Assembly (NCBI GenBank): GCA_041483135.1
Contig: JBGPFE010000002.1
Span: 85,492-149,491 of the forward strand
Reading direction: 5' to 3'
DNA length: 64,000 nucleotides
From: PALSA-1004 sp041483135
GTDB taxonomy: Bacteria > Pseudomonadota > Gammaproteobacteria > Burkholderiales > SG8-41
The notes beneath the pieces were generated by a model. The model saw nothing but the letters and a program-made list of their open reading frames with translations. It made no database searches and was not told where the DNA came from. Shown piece after piece: positions 8,488 to 17,359 of this stretch (position 1 is its first letter; each line of letters opens with the position of its first letter). Position numbers and translations under genes: made by a program.

Positions 8488-9591
8488 ATGAAGATCAGAC
8501 ATATCGAGCCGATCGCAGTATCCCTGCCATTGGAACATCCGCTAAAGATGGCGGGCGTGGAGATCGCGACCAGCGAAAATCTGCTGGTGCGCGTCGAGTC
8601 CGATGACGGCGCCATCGGCTGGGGCGAGTCAGCCGCGGCCCCGCAGATGACCGGCGAGACACCGCAGGGCATGGTTGCGGCGGTGCGCTATCTGGCGCCG
8701 GCGTTGCTCGGCCGGGACGCGGCAGATATCGCGGGCGCCACTGCGCGGATGGATGCCCGCATGTACGGAAACCAAAGCGCCAAGGCCGCAATCGAGATCG
8801 CGCTGCACGATCTGGTCGGCCGTGCGACCGGCAAGCCGGTCTACGAACTGCTCGGCGGCAAGCGGCGTGGCCGCATTCCGGTGATGTGGATGATCGGCAC
8901 CGGCGACACCGAGGCGGATTTCGCCGAGGCGGCGGACAAGAAAGCCGCCGGCTTCGTGGCGTACAAAATCAAAGTCGGGGTGGTCGGGCTGCGCGAGGAT
9001 ATCCGGCGCACCATCGGCATTTGCGAACGGCTGGGCGACGGCATGCTGATTTCGGCGGACGCCAACCAGGGTTACAGCGTAGCGGAGGCGGTCGAATACG
9101 TGCGCGCGGTCGAGCGGACCCCCCTCGCTTTTTTCGAGCAGCCGGTGCGCGAAAACGATTTTACCGGCCTCGCGCAAATAGCGCGCGCGAGCCGCATCCC
9201 GATCGGAGTCGATGAGGGACTGCACGCGCCGCTGTATATCCGGCTTCATCATGAAGCGCACGCCGCCGCCGGCGGCAGTCTCAAGACGATCAAGTTCGGC
9301 GGCTTGCGGCCGGTGCTGGCGGCGGCTCAACTGTGCGAATCGCTCAACTGGAAAGTGAATCTCGCCTGCAAGGCCGCCGAATCGAGCGTCGCGGCTGCCG
9401 CGATTCTGCACCTCGCTGCCGTGGTGCCTGCGCTCGATTGGGGAATGAGTCTGACGAACCAGTATCTCGCCGATGACCTCACGCGCTCCCCGATCGCCGT
9501 GGTGGCGGGCCATGCGAGCGTGCCGGATGCGCCGGGCCTGGGCGTGGAGGTCGACGAGGCGCGCGTCAGGAAGTATCGGCTACGGCTATGA
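8488..9591 (+). CDS. Mandelate racemase/muconate-lactonizing family enzyme
   Basis: Enolase-superfamily enzyme of 367 residues that abstracts a proton next to a carboxylate. An N-terminal capping domain is followed by a barrel with the K160-x-K162 pair, metal ligands D191 (in SADANQGY), E217 (in FFEQPVREND) and D242 (in GVDEGLH), and a lysine pair at 266/269. This pattern places it in the muconate-lactonizing/dipeptide-epimerase branch. The substrate is unknown: cycloisomerase, epimerase or o-succinylbenzoate-synthase-like activities all share the pattern. ATG 8488 is preferred over an upstream in-frame start because the family begins at MKIRHIEP. It stands alone after the tRNA operon. Confidence 0.85.
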   Translation: MKIRHIEPIAVSLPLEHPLKMAGVEIATSENLLVRVESDDGAIGWGESAAAPQMTGETPQGMVAAVRYLAPALLGRDAADIAGATARMDARMYGNQSAKAAIEIALHDLVGRATGKPVYELLGGKRRGRIPVMWMIGTGDTEADFAEAADKKAAGFVAYKIKVGVVGLREDIRRTIGICERLGDGMLISADANQGYSVAEAVEYVRAVERTPLAFFEQPVRENDFTGLAQIARASRIPIGVDEGLHAPLYIRLHHEAHAAAGGSLKTIKFGGLRPVLAAAQLCESLNWKVNLACKAAESSVAAAAILHLAAVVPALDWGMSLTNQYLADDLTRSPIAVVAGHASVPDAPGLGVEVDEARVRKYRLRL

Positions 9592-9728
9592 CCGAACACC
9601 GCCCGTCAGGCAGGTGAGTGGCCAATCGGCGCCACTGCCGGCTGGATAGCCGCGCTGGCGATGGTAAGCGTGTATTATTGAACTTGTTTTCGCAACGGGC
9701 TGTCGATACTTATTTCGGGCGTTAAAGC

Positions 9729-10178
9729 ATGATCGTTTTCAATCTGACCTGCGGCAACGACCACCACTTCGAGGGTTGGTTCGGTTCGGCCGTGGATTTC
9801 GACAAGCAACAGCAAGCGAAGCTGCTGAGTTGCCCGGTATGCGGCACCAGCCAGGTGAGCAAGGCGCTGCACGCGCCCCACGTAAACACCGGCAGTGCGC
9901 CGAGGACGCTCGAGCGCGAACGGCAGACCCGGGAAGGCGGCGCGCAATACGCGAACGTCGGGGACGAAGTATCGCTGCTGATCGAGCAGCTGATCGCCAA
10001 TACCGAAAACGTCGGCAATGCGTTTCCGGAAGAAGCGCGCAGAATTCATTACAACGAAGCCCCGGAGCGCAAGATCCGCGGCAATGCGTCGCTTGAGGAA
10101 GTGAAAGAGCTGCGTGAAGAGGGCATCGAAGTCATAGCCCTGCCGGTCCCGCGCCATCTGCTCGACAAAACGCATTGA
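9729..10178 (+). CDS. DUF1178 family protein
   Basis: A 149-residue protein of unknown function. The N-terminus MIVFNLTCGNDHHFEGWFGS and the CPVCGTSQV pair (around residues 36-39), together with an early cysteine and histidine, match DUF1178, which looks like a small zinc-ribbon-type protein. The middle is charged, with the family segment PEEARRIHYNEAPERKIRG; the C-terminus continues as ALPVPRHLLDK. The family is common in alpha- and betaproteobacteria, often next to unrelated housekeeping genes, and no neighbour here suggests a role. Confidence 0.85.
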   Translation: MIVFNLTCGNDHHFEGWFGSAVDFDKQQQAKLLSCPVCGTSQVSKALHAPHVNTGSAPRTLERERQTREGGAQYANVGDEVSLLIEQLIANTENVGNAFPEEARRIHYNEAPERKIRGNASLEEVKELREEGIEVIALPVPRHLLDKTH

Positions 10179-10317
10179 GACACGCTTCACGGCAGCGTGG
10201 AATCCCTTGCCGAATACCAGGTCGGCCGTGCAGCGGAAACCAAGCCTGCATCCGGACTCCCAAAAGGCGAGTGGACGAACGAGGGCGTCAGACCGGGCTC
10301 GCGGGCCATTACAGTTA

Positions 10318-10359
10318 TTGATCCAGGTCAGAATAATAACCTGGCAAGACTGCTAGTCT
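10318..10359 (+). promoter_or_regulatory. Possible FNR/ANR-type site and promoter of the universal stress gene
   Basis: TTGAT-CCAG-GTCAG at 10318-10331 matches the FNR/ANR consensus TTGATnnnnATCAA in eight of ten specific positions. An extended -10-like TGC-TAGTCT lies at 10351-10359. If transcription starts near 10366, the site is centred at about -41.5, the classic class II activator position. Universal stress genes are frequent ANR/FNR targets in related bacteria. The -10 itself is a weak match, so this is a hypothesis from spacing and context. Confidence 0.45.
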
Positions 10360-10399
10360 GCCCGCTGTATGGATGCTCATTCAACAATCAGGAGGCTAT

Positions 10400-10846
10400 A
10401 TGTATAAACACATCCTGCTGCCGACCGACGGCTCAAAACTCGCGGCATTGGCAGTCAAGCAGGGCATACGGCTCGCGAAATCGATCCGCGCGAGGGTGAC
10501 TGTCATCAACGTCATACCCGAGTATCAGATGATGATGGATGAGGGTTTTGTGCTGCCTAACGCCGCGCTGCTCAAGACGCGTTTCGAAGAAGCAACTGCC
10601 GCGCGCTCGAAAAAAATTCTTGACGAAGTGAAAACCGTTGCCAAGTCCGCAGGCGTCAAATTCAACGGCGTGACGGTAATCAGCGGGCTGCCATATGAAG
10701 CCATCGTCAAGCAGGCCAGGAAAGCCAAATGCGATCTGATCATGATGGCTTCCCACGGCCGCAAAGGTCTGGCGAGCATCCTGCTCGGCAGCGAGACCGC
10801 CAAGGTGCTCACGCATTCGACGATCCCCGTGCTGGTCGTGCGCTGA
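10400..10846 (+). CDS. Universal stress protein (UspA family)
   Basis: A 148-residue cytoplasmic UspA-domain protein. It begins MYKHILLPTDGS, typical of the first strand, and carries the nucleotide-binding loop MASHGRKGLASILLGSET near residues 114-131, followed by the final strand VLVVR. The G-x2-G-x9-GS pattern indicates an ATP-binding type. ATG 10400 is preceded by GGAGG at 10391, so the longer upstream in-frame start is rejected. A possible FNR/ANR site lies upstream and a strong intrinsic terminator downstream, so the gene appears monocistronic. Confidence 0.94.
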   Translation: MYKHILLPTDGSKLAALAVKQGIRLAKSIRARVTVINVIPEYQMMMDEGFVLPNAALLKTRFEEATAARSKKILDEVKTVAKSAGVKFNGVTVISGLPYEAIVKQARKAKCDLIMMASHGRKGLASILLGSETAKVLTHSTIPVLVVR

Positions 10847-10888
10847 CCGGCTGCGGACGGCGCCTGCAGCATGCGATCACCGCAATGA

Positions 10889-10923
10889 CGGTGCGGGCCC
10901 GATATCGGGCCCGCACCGTTTTT
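10889..10923 (+). terminator. Intrinsic terminator after the universal stress gene
   Basis: A perfect 30-base palindrome (10889-10918) of two 15-base arms reading CGGTGCGGGCCCGAT is followed by five T residues. It lies 42 bases after the universal stress protein stop. The very GC-rich stem with a T-run on the plus strand marks rho-independent termination of that gene. Confidence 0.9.
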
Positions 10924-11102
10924 GTTGACGGATGATCGAACAAGGCGGCGATGCCCCCTTGTAAATCCCCCAACTCAGGGGAAGCCCTGGTCGATGGAGA
11001 GGCCCAATCAGAGCTTCCTAGCTACGTGGCGGGGTAAAATCACGCAGTGAGCCGGCTGCCGCAGGGCGAAGGCAGGGGTATCGTCTCCCGTAACAAGCAA
11101 AA

Positions 11103-13190
11103 ATGAAAAATCTCCAGCCGCTTTTGAACCCCGGATCGATCGCGATCCTCGGCGCCTCGGCCGATTTCACCAAAGTCAACGGCCGGCCGCTCAAGCATCT
11201 GCTCGACAAAGGGTATGCCGGAAAAATTTACCCGGTCAACCCGAAATATCCGTCGCTCAACGGGCTGACCTGTTATCCAGACGTCGCGGCAATTCCGGGG
11301 CCGGTCGACCTGGCGATCGTCGCGGTCCCGGCAAAATTCGTCGTCGCGGCGTTGCGCGAGCTCGGACAGCACGGCGCCAAATCCGCCGTCGTATTCAGCT
11401 CGGGGTTCAGCGAAACCGGAAGCGACGGGCGCGCGCTCGAAGCTGAAGCGATTGCGGTAGCACGCGAACACGGTTTGCGCTTGTGCGGGCCGAACTGTCT
11501 CGGCCTGATCAACGCCTTCGACCGCGTGATTGCGACCTTCAGCCAGTTCGCCGACGGCCCGACACCGCCCGGGCCGGTTGGGTTCGTGACCCAATCCGGC
11601 GCGTTCGGCACCGCGATCGCGGCGCTTGCGCGGCGCCGCGCGCTCGGCCTCGGCTACTTCGTCAATACCGGCAACGAAGGCGATGTCGATTTTGTCGAAG
11701 CGATGCGCGCAGTACTCGCCGATCCGCGCATCAGCATCGGCACCGGTTACATCGAGGGGCTCAAAAACGGCGCCGGGCTGGTCGCGCTGGCCGATGAAGC
11801 GCTGGCGGCGGGCAAACCGCTGGTGCTCGCCAGAGTCGGGACGAGCAGCGCGGGCGCGCGCGCCGCTCAGTCGCATACCGGCGCGCTCGCCGGCGCCGAC
11901 GCGGTGTTCGATGGCGTAATCCGCCAGCACGGCATCATTCGCGCCCGCAACGAGGAGCACATGCTCGACATGGTCGAGGCGTTTGCGTGCTGCAGCCTGC
12001 CGCGCGGCGCCGGCATCGGCATTGTCACGCAATCGGGCGGCGCAGGAGTATTGATGGCCGACCATGCCGAAGACCTCGGGCTGCCGGTTCCGGTGCTCAC
12101 CGGCGCCACGCAGCAGGCGCTGCAAAAAGTCATCCCGGGGTTCGGCGCCTGCGGCAACCCGGTCGACATCACCGGCCAATTCGTCGCCGAACCGGCGTTG
12201 CTGCGTGAAAGCGTCAAGATCGTGTTGTCCGATCCGCAAGTCGACGTCGGTATCGTCTGGCTGCAGCTGATGGACGCCTACGTGGATGCGCTGATCACGA
12301 TTTTCGAGGAAATCAAGGCGCAAGCCGGCAAACCGTTCATCGTGTGCTGGGTAGCCGCCCCCGAAAAAGCGTTGCATGAGCTGCGCGCGCGCGGCATCGC
12401 GGTGCTGCGCGGGGCGGAGCCGGCGGTGGATGCGGCGGCGGCCCTGGTCCGCTATGCCGAAGCGCGCCGCCAGTGGCAGGCCGATCAAGCCGCGCGCCAC
12501 GCACTCAAGCTGCCCGCACTCAAGTTCCCGGCCACTGCCGGTGCAGTGTCTACGCTCGCCGGCGCGCAATTGCTGCAAGCATGCGGTGTGACACTGGCCA
12601 AGTGCGAACTCGCCGCGAACGCAGACGCAGCAGCCGCCGTTGCCAAGCGGCTCGGTTATCCGGTCGCGCTCAAGATCGAATCGCCCGACATCATGCACAA
12701 AACCGAGGCCAATGCAGTCAAGCTCGGGCTGGCCGATGCCGCCGCAGTCAAAGCGGCCTTCGCCGAAGTCACCGCCAATGCCAGGCGTTATAAGCCGGCA
12801 GCGAGGCTCGGAGGCGTGATCGTGCAGGCGATGGCGCAAGGCGATGTGGAATTGGTGGTGGGGCTGAAGAACGATCCGGTATTCGGAGTGGTGGTCATGG
12901 CGGGCTTGGGCGGTATCCATGTCGAAGTGCTGAAAGACGTCGCGTTCAGGACCGCGCCGGTGACCGAAGCGGAGGCGGGACGGATGCTCGATGAGCTCAA
13001 GTCGAGAGCAATCCTCGCGGGCGTGCGGGGCAGGCCGCCGGTTGACCGGCGTGCGCTGACCCGGCTCATCAGCGCGGTATCGCTGTTTGGCGCTGCGGCA
13101 GGAGACCGGCTCGTCGAGCTTGATGTGAACCCGGTGCGCGCCGGGCCCGCCGGCGCGACCGCAGTCGATTGGCTGATGGTGTGCGATTGA
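11103..13190 (+). CDS. NDP-forming acyl-CoA synthetase (CoA-binding plus ATP-grasp)
   Basis: A single-chain acetate-CoA ligase (ADP-forming) type protein of 695 residues. The N-terminal CoA-binding Rossmann domain begins NPGSIAILGASADFTKVNG. Two succinyl-CoA-ligase-like domains follow, with the expected phospho-histidine in AAQSHTGALAGADAVF (near residue 257). An ATP-grasp domain from about 460 to the end contains GYPVALKIESPDIMHKTEA. Such enzymes interconvert an acyl-CoA plus ADP and Pi with the free acid plus ATP; the acyl group cannot be told from sequence. It precedes a small secreted-type protein by 1 base and a threonine ammonia-lyase, suggesting cotranscription. Confidence 0.9.
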   Translation: MKNLQPLLNPGSIAILGASADFTKVNGRPLKHLLDKGYAGKIYPVNPKYPSLNGLTCYPDVAAIPGPVDLAIVAVPAKFVVAALRELGQHGAKSAVVFSSGFSETGSDGRALEAEAIAVAREHGLRLCGPNCLGLINAFDRVIATFSQFADGPTPPGPVGFVTQSGAFGTAIAALARRRALGLGYFVNTGNEGDVDFVEAMRAVLADPRISIGTGYIEGLKNGAGLVALADEALAAGKPLVLARVGTSSAGARAAQSHTGALAGADAVFDGVIRQHGIIRARNEEHMLDMVEAFACCSLPRGAGIGIVTQSGGAGVLMADHAEDLGLPVPVLTGATQQALQKVIPGFGACGNPVDITGQFVAEPALLRESVKIVLSDPQVDVGIVWLQLMDAYVDALITIFEEIKAQAGKPFIVCWVAAPEKALHELRARGIAVLRGAEPAVDAAAALVRYAEARRQWQADQAARHALKLPALKFPATAGAVSTLAGAQLLQACGVTLAKCELAANADAAAAVAKRLGYPVALKIESPDIMHKTEANAVKLGLADAAAVKAAFAEVTANARRYKPAARLGGVIVQAMAQGDVELVVGLKNDPVFGVVVMAGLGGIHVEVLKDVAFRTAPVTEAEAGRMLDELKSRAILAGVRGRPPVDRRALTRLISAVSLFGAAAGDRLVELDVNPVRAGPAGATAVDWLMVCD

Positions 13191-13191
13191 C

Positions 13192-13842
13192 ATGGCGGAC
13201 AATGCTCAACCAGCCGGACCGCGGCAGCGAACCGGGCAAGTGAAACCGGTTTTTCTGTCCTGGGTACTTGCGATGTCGTGGCTTGCGGGAGACGCCGGCG
13301 CCCAGCTGCAAGCATCTCCGATCACCGATGCCACCGCCGTTTACGAGCTGGAAGGCTACAGCGTGCTCCCGCCGCAAGGAAAAAACTGGTTCGAACTGGG
13401 GCGCGACAGGCAGCATGCCTTGTTCGGCAAGAAAATAGATTCGCCCACGCACTCGTTCGTTGCCACCGCAACTTCCGGGCAGGTTGCGGAGAAATTCGAG
13501 AAACCCGAACAATTTCAGGACTACGTCGACAAGATGCGCGTTGCGGATATCGACCCGACGCGCTACAAACTCATTGAATTCAATTCCGGATTCGATCCCT
13601 CGTTTCCAGCCTGGTGCGTGAAATACCACGCCAGAACCGAAGATCGCGGCGCGCCGCATGCGAAGGGCAGAGCGCTGCAGCTCGAGCACTTTGGCGTCAC
13701 CTGCCTGCATCCAGCGCTGCCAGGCCTGGTCATCGACGTCGGTTACTCGGAACGCGGCCGCCTCGCCGAAATCAGCGCCGACCTGCAGGCCGAAGGCGAG
13801 GGCTTCGTGCGCAGTCTCAAGTTCGCGTCCGCCAAGCGATGA
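13192..13842 (+). CDS. Hypothetical protein with N-terminal signal-like segment
   Basis: A 216-residue protein not recognised as a known family. A basic, polar N-terminus is followed by a hydrophobic stretch, VFLSWVLAMSWLAGDAGAQ, ending near residue 38. This resembles a signal peptide, so the mature protein may be periplasmic. If translation starts at the alternative M28, the hydrophobic stretch would be truncated. The rest is mixed alpha/beta with a GFDPSFPAWCVKYHARTED segment and a second cysteine in GVTCLHPA; the two could form a disulfide. It starts one base after the acyl-CoA synthetase stop and its stop overlaps the next start by ATGA, so all three genes are probably one operon. Confidence 0.7.
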   Translation: MADNAQPAGPRQRTGQVKPVFLSWVLAMSWLAGDAGAQLQASPITDATAVYELEGYSVLPPQGKNWFELGRDRQHALFGKKIDSPTHSFVATATSGQVAEKFEKPEQFQDYVDKMRVADIDPTRYKLIEFNSGFDPSFPAWCVKYHARTEDRGAPHAKGRALQLEHFGVTCLHPALPGLVIDVGYSERGRLAEISADLQAEGEGFVRSLKFASAKR

Positions 13843-15053
13843 GCGTTACGCTCCAGGACATCCGGTCCGCCGCGGCCGCGCTGCGCGGCAATATCGCCGA
13901 CACGCCGTGCCTGCACTCGCGCACGCTGTCCGATATCACCGGTGCGGAGGTTTATCTCAAGTTCGAGAACCTCCAGTTCACGGCCGCATTCAAGGAACGC
14001 GGCGCGCTCAACAAGCTCCTGTCGCTGACGCCGCAGCAACGTGTGGCGGGCGTGGTCGCCGCTTCAGCCGGCAATCACGCGCAGGGCGTGGCTCATCACG
14101 CGAATCGGCTCGGCATTCCGGCGGTGATCGTGATGCCGCGCTTCACGCCGCACGTCAAAATCGAGCGCACGCGCAGCCACGGCGCCGAAGTGGTGCTGCA
14201 CGGCGACAACTTCGACGCTGCCAAAGCGCATGCGGATGCGCTCGTCGCGCAACGCGGTTTGACGCTGGTCCATCCTTACGATGACGAGAAAATCATCGCC
14301 GGGCAGGGTACGCTGGCGCTCGAGATGCTGGCAGTGCACCCCGCACTGGAATCCCTGGTGGTACCGATCGGGGGCGGCGGCCTGATTGCGGGCGTCGCCA
14401 TCGCGGCGAAAGCCCTTAAGCCTGCAATCGAAATCATCGGCGTGCAGGCGGCACGGTTCCCGTCGATGTATTGCGCGGTCAAAGGCAGGCCAGCCGAGTT
14501 CGGCGCGAGCACCATCGCAGACGGCATCGCGGTGCAGGAACCGGGCGCTCTCACGCTGCCGGTCGTGCGCAAGCTGGTTGACGACATCGTGCTGGTCGGC
14601 GAAGGCGCGCTCGAGCAGGCGATCGTGCTGCTGCTCGAAGTCGAAAAAACCGTCGCCGAAGGCGCCGGCGCGGCGGGTCTGGCGGCGCTGCTGTCTGATC
14701 CCCGGCGCTTTGCAGGCAGAAAAACCGGATTGATCCTGGGCGGCGGCAACATCGATCCGCTGATGCTCGCCGAGATCATCGAGCGCGGCATGGTGCGCTC
14801 GGGGCGGCTGACGCGCCTCGTCGTCGAGCTGCGCGACCTGCCGGGCGCGCTGGCGCAGGTCACCGCATGCATCGCGGGGGCGAACGCCAACATCGAGGAA
14901 GTGCATCACCAGCGCATGTTCACCAACCTGCCGGTGCAGTCCGCCGAAGTCGAGTTCGTGCTGCAGACGCGCAGCCACGCCCATGCGGCCGAAGTGGTCG
15001 CCGCGCTCAAGACAGAGGGATTTGCCGCGCGCCTCGATCGCGGCATCAACTGA
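13839..15053 (+). CDS. Threonine ammonia-lyase with C-terminal ACT domain
   Basis: PLP-dependent fold-type II enzyme predicted to convert threonine to 2-oxobutanoate and ammonia. The 404 residues carry the PLP lysine K52 in AAFKERGALNKL, the substrate loop SAGNHAQGVA and the phosphate-binding PIGGGGLIAG. A C-terminal ACT domain (about 330-404, LRDLPGALAQVTA) suggests amino-acid-mediated regulation. The length fits the single-ACT 400-residue class, not the longer biosynthetic IlvA with two regulatory modules. The open frame extends back into the preceding gene, but ATG 13839 overlaps that stop (ATGA) and begins the conserved region. Serine dehydratase activity is also possible. Confidence 0.9.
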   Translation: MSVTLQDIRSAAAALRGNIADTPCLHSRTLSDITGAEVYLKFENLQFTAAFKERGALNKLLSLTPQQRVAGVVAASAGNHAQGVAHHANRLGIPAVIVMPRFTPHVKIERTRSHGAEVVLHGDNFDAAKAHADALVAQRGLTLVHPYDDEKIIAGQGTLALEMLAVHPALESLVVPIGGGGLIAGVAIAAKALKPAIEIIGVQAARFPSMYCAVKGRPAEFGASTIADGIAVQEPGALTLPVVRKLVDDIVLVGEGALEQAIVLLLEVEKTVAEGAGAAGLAALLSDPRRFAGRKTGLILGGGNIDPLMLAEIIERGMVRSGRLTRLVVELRDLPGALAQVTACIAGANANIEEVHHQRMFTNLPVQSAEVEFVLQTRSHAHAAEVVAALKTEGFAARLDRGIN

Positions 15054-15079
15054 CCGCGCATCGCCGCTGCCGGTGCGCG

Positions 15080-16045
15080 CTACTCGAGCTTGATGCCGGC
15101 GCTCTTGATGACTTTCTTCCAGCGCTCGGATTCCACGCGCATGAATTTGGCGAGTTCTTCCGGCGTGGTGCCACGCGGCTCGGCGCCCTGGCTGGCCATG
15201 CGCTGCGCCATCTCGGGATCTGTGAGTATCTTGACCACCTGCGTATTGAGCTTTGTGACGATGTCTCCGGGCGTTTTCGCCGGCGCGAACATCCCGTACC
15301 ATGTCACGTTCTCAAAACCCGGCACTCCGGCTTCGGCAACGGTCGGGACGTCGGGCGCCGCCGGGGAGCGTTGCGTGCTGCCGACAGCGAGCCCCTTGAG
15401 CTTGCCGCTTTTTACCAGCGGCAGCACCGACGGCATGCTGTTGAACATCAACTGCACCTGCCCGCTGAGCAGATCGGTCACCGCGGGACCGGTGCCTTTA
15501 TACGGGACGTGCACCATGTCGATGCCGGCCAGCGCTTTGAGCAGTTCCATGCCCAAGTGGTTGGGGGAGCCCCGGCCGACTGATGCATAGTTGAGCTGGC
15601 CCGGCCTCGCTCTGGCGTATGCGATCAGCTCCTTCACCGAATTGACCGGTATGCCGTTGTTGACCACGAGTATCTGCGGATTGATCACCATCAGGCTGAC
15701 CGGCGCGAAATCCCTGACCGGATCGTACGGCAGCTTGCTCATGAGCGCCGGGTTGATCGTCAGGCCCGCCGAAGTCCCGAACAACAGCGTGTAACCATCG
15801 GGTAGCGATTTTGCCGCAAGCTCGGTGCCGATCATGCCGCCGGCGCCGGCGCGGTTGTCGATGACCACCTGCTGTCCCCATGCCTCGGTCAGTTTCGCGC
15901 CGATGGCGCGCGCCACAAAATCGGTCGGGCCGCCGGGCGGGTAGGTGACAATCCAGCGGATCGGCTTGCTCGGATAGCTTTGTCCTGAAACGTGGACGCT
16001 CAGCGCCAGCAACCAGACTCCGCACAGTGCAGCGGTAAGCCTCAT
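15080..16045 (-). CDS. Bug/TctC-type tripartite tricarboxylate transporter binding protein
   Basis: Periplasmic solute-binding protein of 321 residues. A signal peptide ends near QSYPSKPIRWIV; the motifs YPPGGPTDFVAR, the VIDNRAGAGGMIGT loop and YPLPDG-like SLPDGYTLLFGT are diagnostic for the Bug family. The start at 16045 is chosen because CGGAGG lies just upstream and the signal peptide begins MRLTAALCG; a longer in-frame start 12 codons earlier is less likely. No TctA/TctB membrane partners lie nearby, so it is an orphan of the kind common in Burkholderiales-like genomes. It runs opposite to its neighbours. The ligand is probably a small carboxylate but is unknown. Confidence 0.9.
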   Translation of the reverse strand: MRLTAALCGVWLLALSVHVSGQSYPSKPIRWIVTYPPGGPTDFVARAIGAKLTEAWGQQVVIDNRAGAGGMIGTELAAKSLPDGYTLLFGTSAGLTINPALMSKLPYDPVRDFAPVSLMVINPQILVVNNGIPVNSVKELIAYARARPGQLNYASVGRGSPNHLGMELLKALAGIDMVHVPYKGTGPAVTDLLSGQVQLMFNSMPSVLPLVKSGKLKGLAVGSTQRSPAAPDVPTVAEAGVPGFENVTWYGMFAPAKTPGDIVTKLNTQVVKILTDPEMAQRMASQGAEPRGTTPEELAKFMRVESERWKKVIKSAGIKLE

Positions 16046-16279
16046 GTAACCTCCGTAGTCATGCTCGCAGTCTTCGCGCATTGTGTTGGATGGGCGAGAC
16101 GGCGGTCAAGCCGCAGGCGCGACAGCAGGCGATAGCCGATAATATCGCGGAAACGCCGCGCAGTTCGAACGGCGCCTGCAATCCTGAACGCGCATTAATT
16201 GGTTATACTGATCACCGACAAGACGCCGCCAGGACGCGACGCTGCCTCGCATCCGATTTAATCCAAAGGAGAACAACCG

Positions 16280-17332
16280 ATGAAGAAGTCGTTCGGCTCA
16301 AGCTTGCTGAGTTTCATTACCCTGATCGCCGCCCTGTCGTTTACGGCTGGCGCCTGTGCGCAGGGACGCTGGCTCAAGCTCGCGCCGTTTCCCGAGCCGG
16401 CGGAAGAACTGGTGGGCGCGGCGGCGGGCGGCAAGATGTACGTGTTCTGCGGCCTCGCTCCCGGGTGGAAGCCGATCGGCATGGTCTACGAGTATGACCC
16501 GGCCACCGATAAATGGACCAAGAAAAAACCGATGCCGTTGCTGTCACACCACGTCGCCTTTACCGAACACGGCGGCAAAATCTACGCATTCGGCGGGTTC
16601 GTGCTGCCGCAATCCGGGCCGCCGGCGTGGGTGCCGATCGACAATGCCTGGGAATACGATCCCGCAACCGATACGTGGAAAGCATTGGCGCCGGTGCCGA
16701 CGAAGCGCGGCTCACCGCTGGCGGTGACGGTCGGCAACAAGATCTATGTCATCGGCGGAGCTGCTGCGGGCCCCAATCAACCAGCCGTGCACCCGGCACG
16801 CCCGCATCACTCGGTAGGCACCGTCGAGGAATACGATCCCGCCGCCAATACCTGGCGTGCGCGCAACTCCATGCCGACCCCTCGCAATCACGCTACCGCG
16901 GGCGCGGTGAACGGGAAGATTTACGTGATCGGCGGACGGGTCGGCGGCGCATTCATCAGTTCCGGCAGCAGCAATATAGACGTGGTCGAGGAATACGATC
17001 CGGCCACCGACGCCTGGGGCGCGCCGCGCGCGAAGATGCCTTCCGCGCGCAGCGCCATGGCTTCAGGCGTCTTCGGCGGGCGCATCTATGTGTCGGGCGG
17101 CGAGGGACAGGACGCCCAGAGGATGTGGACTTTCCGCGCTCTGGAAGCTTACGACCCGGCAACCAATACCTGGGCCACGTTGCCGTCAATGCCGGTGTCG
17201 CGTCACGGATTGGCAGGCGGCGTCGTCGGCAACCGCCTGCACATGGTGAGCGGCGACGTGCAGTCGGCGGGTACCGGCGTACACGTCCACGCCGAATACC
17301 ACGACGCGTTCGAGTTCGGCGGCGCGAAATAA
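16280..17332 (+). CDS. Secreted Kelch-repeat beta-propeller protein
   Basis: A 350-residue protein with a signal peptide (cleavage expected after TAGACAQ near residue 28). Five clear Kelch repeats follow, each pairing a GGKIYVIGG-type strand with a YDPATDTW-type segment, plus a final half repeat near GNRLHMVSGD that would close a six-bladed propeller. Such proteins include sialic-acid mutarotases and adhesion or scaffold proteins; the role here is not evident. AAAGGAGAA at about 16265 is a good ribosome site, and a possible -10 (TATACT) lies at 16204-16209. It precedes the CoA catabolism genes by 27 bases and may be their first gene. Confidence 0.88.
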   Translation: MKKSFGSSLLSFITLIAALSFTAGACAQGRWLKLAPFPEPAEELVGAAAGGKMYVFCGLAPGWKPIGMVYEYDPATDKWTKKKPMPLLSHHVAFTEHGGKIYAFGGFVLPQSGPPAWVPIDNAWEYDPATDTWKALAPVPTKRGSPLAVTVGNKIYVIGGAAAGPNQPAVHPARPHHSVGTVEEYDPAANTWRARNSMPTPRNHATAGAVNGKIYVIGGRVGGAFISSGSSNIDVVEEYDPATDAWGAPRAKMPSARSAMASGVFGGRIYVSGGEGQDAQRMWTFRALEAYDPATNTWATLPSMPVSRHGLAGGVVGNRLHMVSGDVQSAGTGVHVHAEYHDAFEFGGAK

Positions 17333-17359
17333 CTCGCTGGACGCAATATCTTTTCCCTT

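Noticed and set aside
8164..8672. Open frames on both strands over the tRNA genes
   Set aside because: They run through tRNA-Cys and tRNA-Leu cloverleafs and have no conserved product.
11040..13202. A 720-codon open frame on the minus strand opposite the acyl-CoA synthetase
   Set aside because: It mirrors a well-supported plus-strand gene with full family motifs. Its product is low-complexity and rich in R, D and H, as expected for the antisense frame of GC-rich coding DNA.
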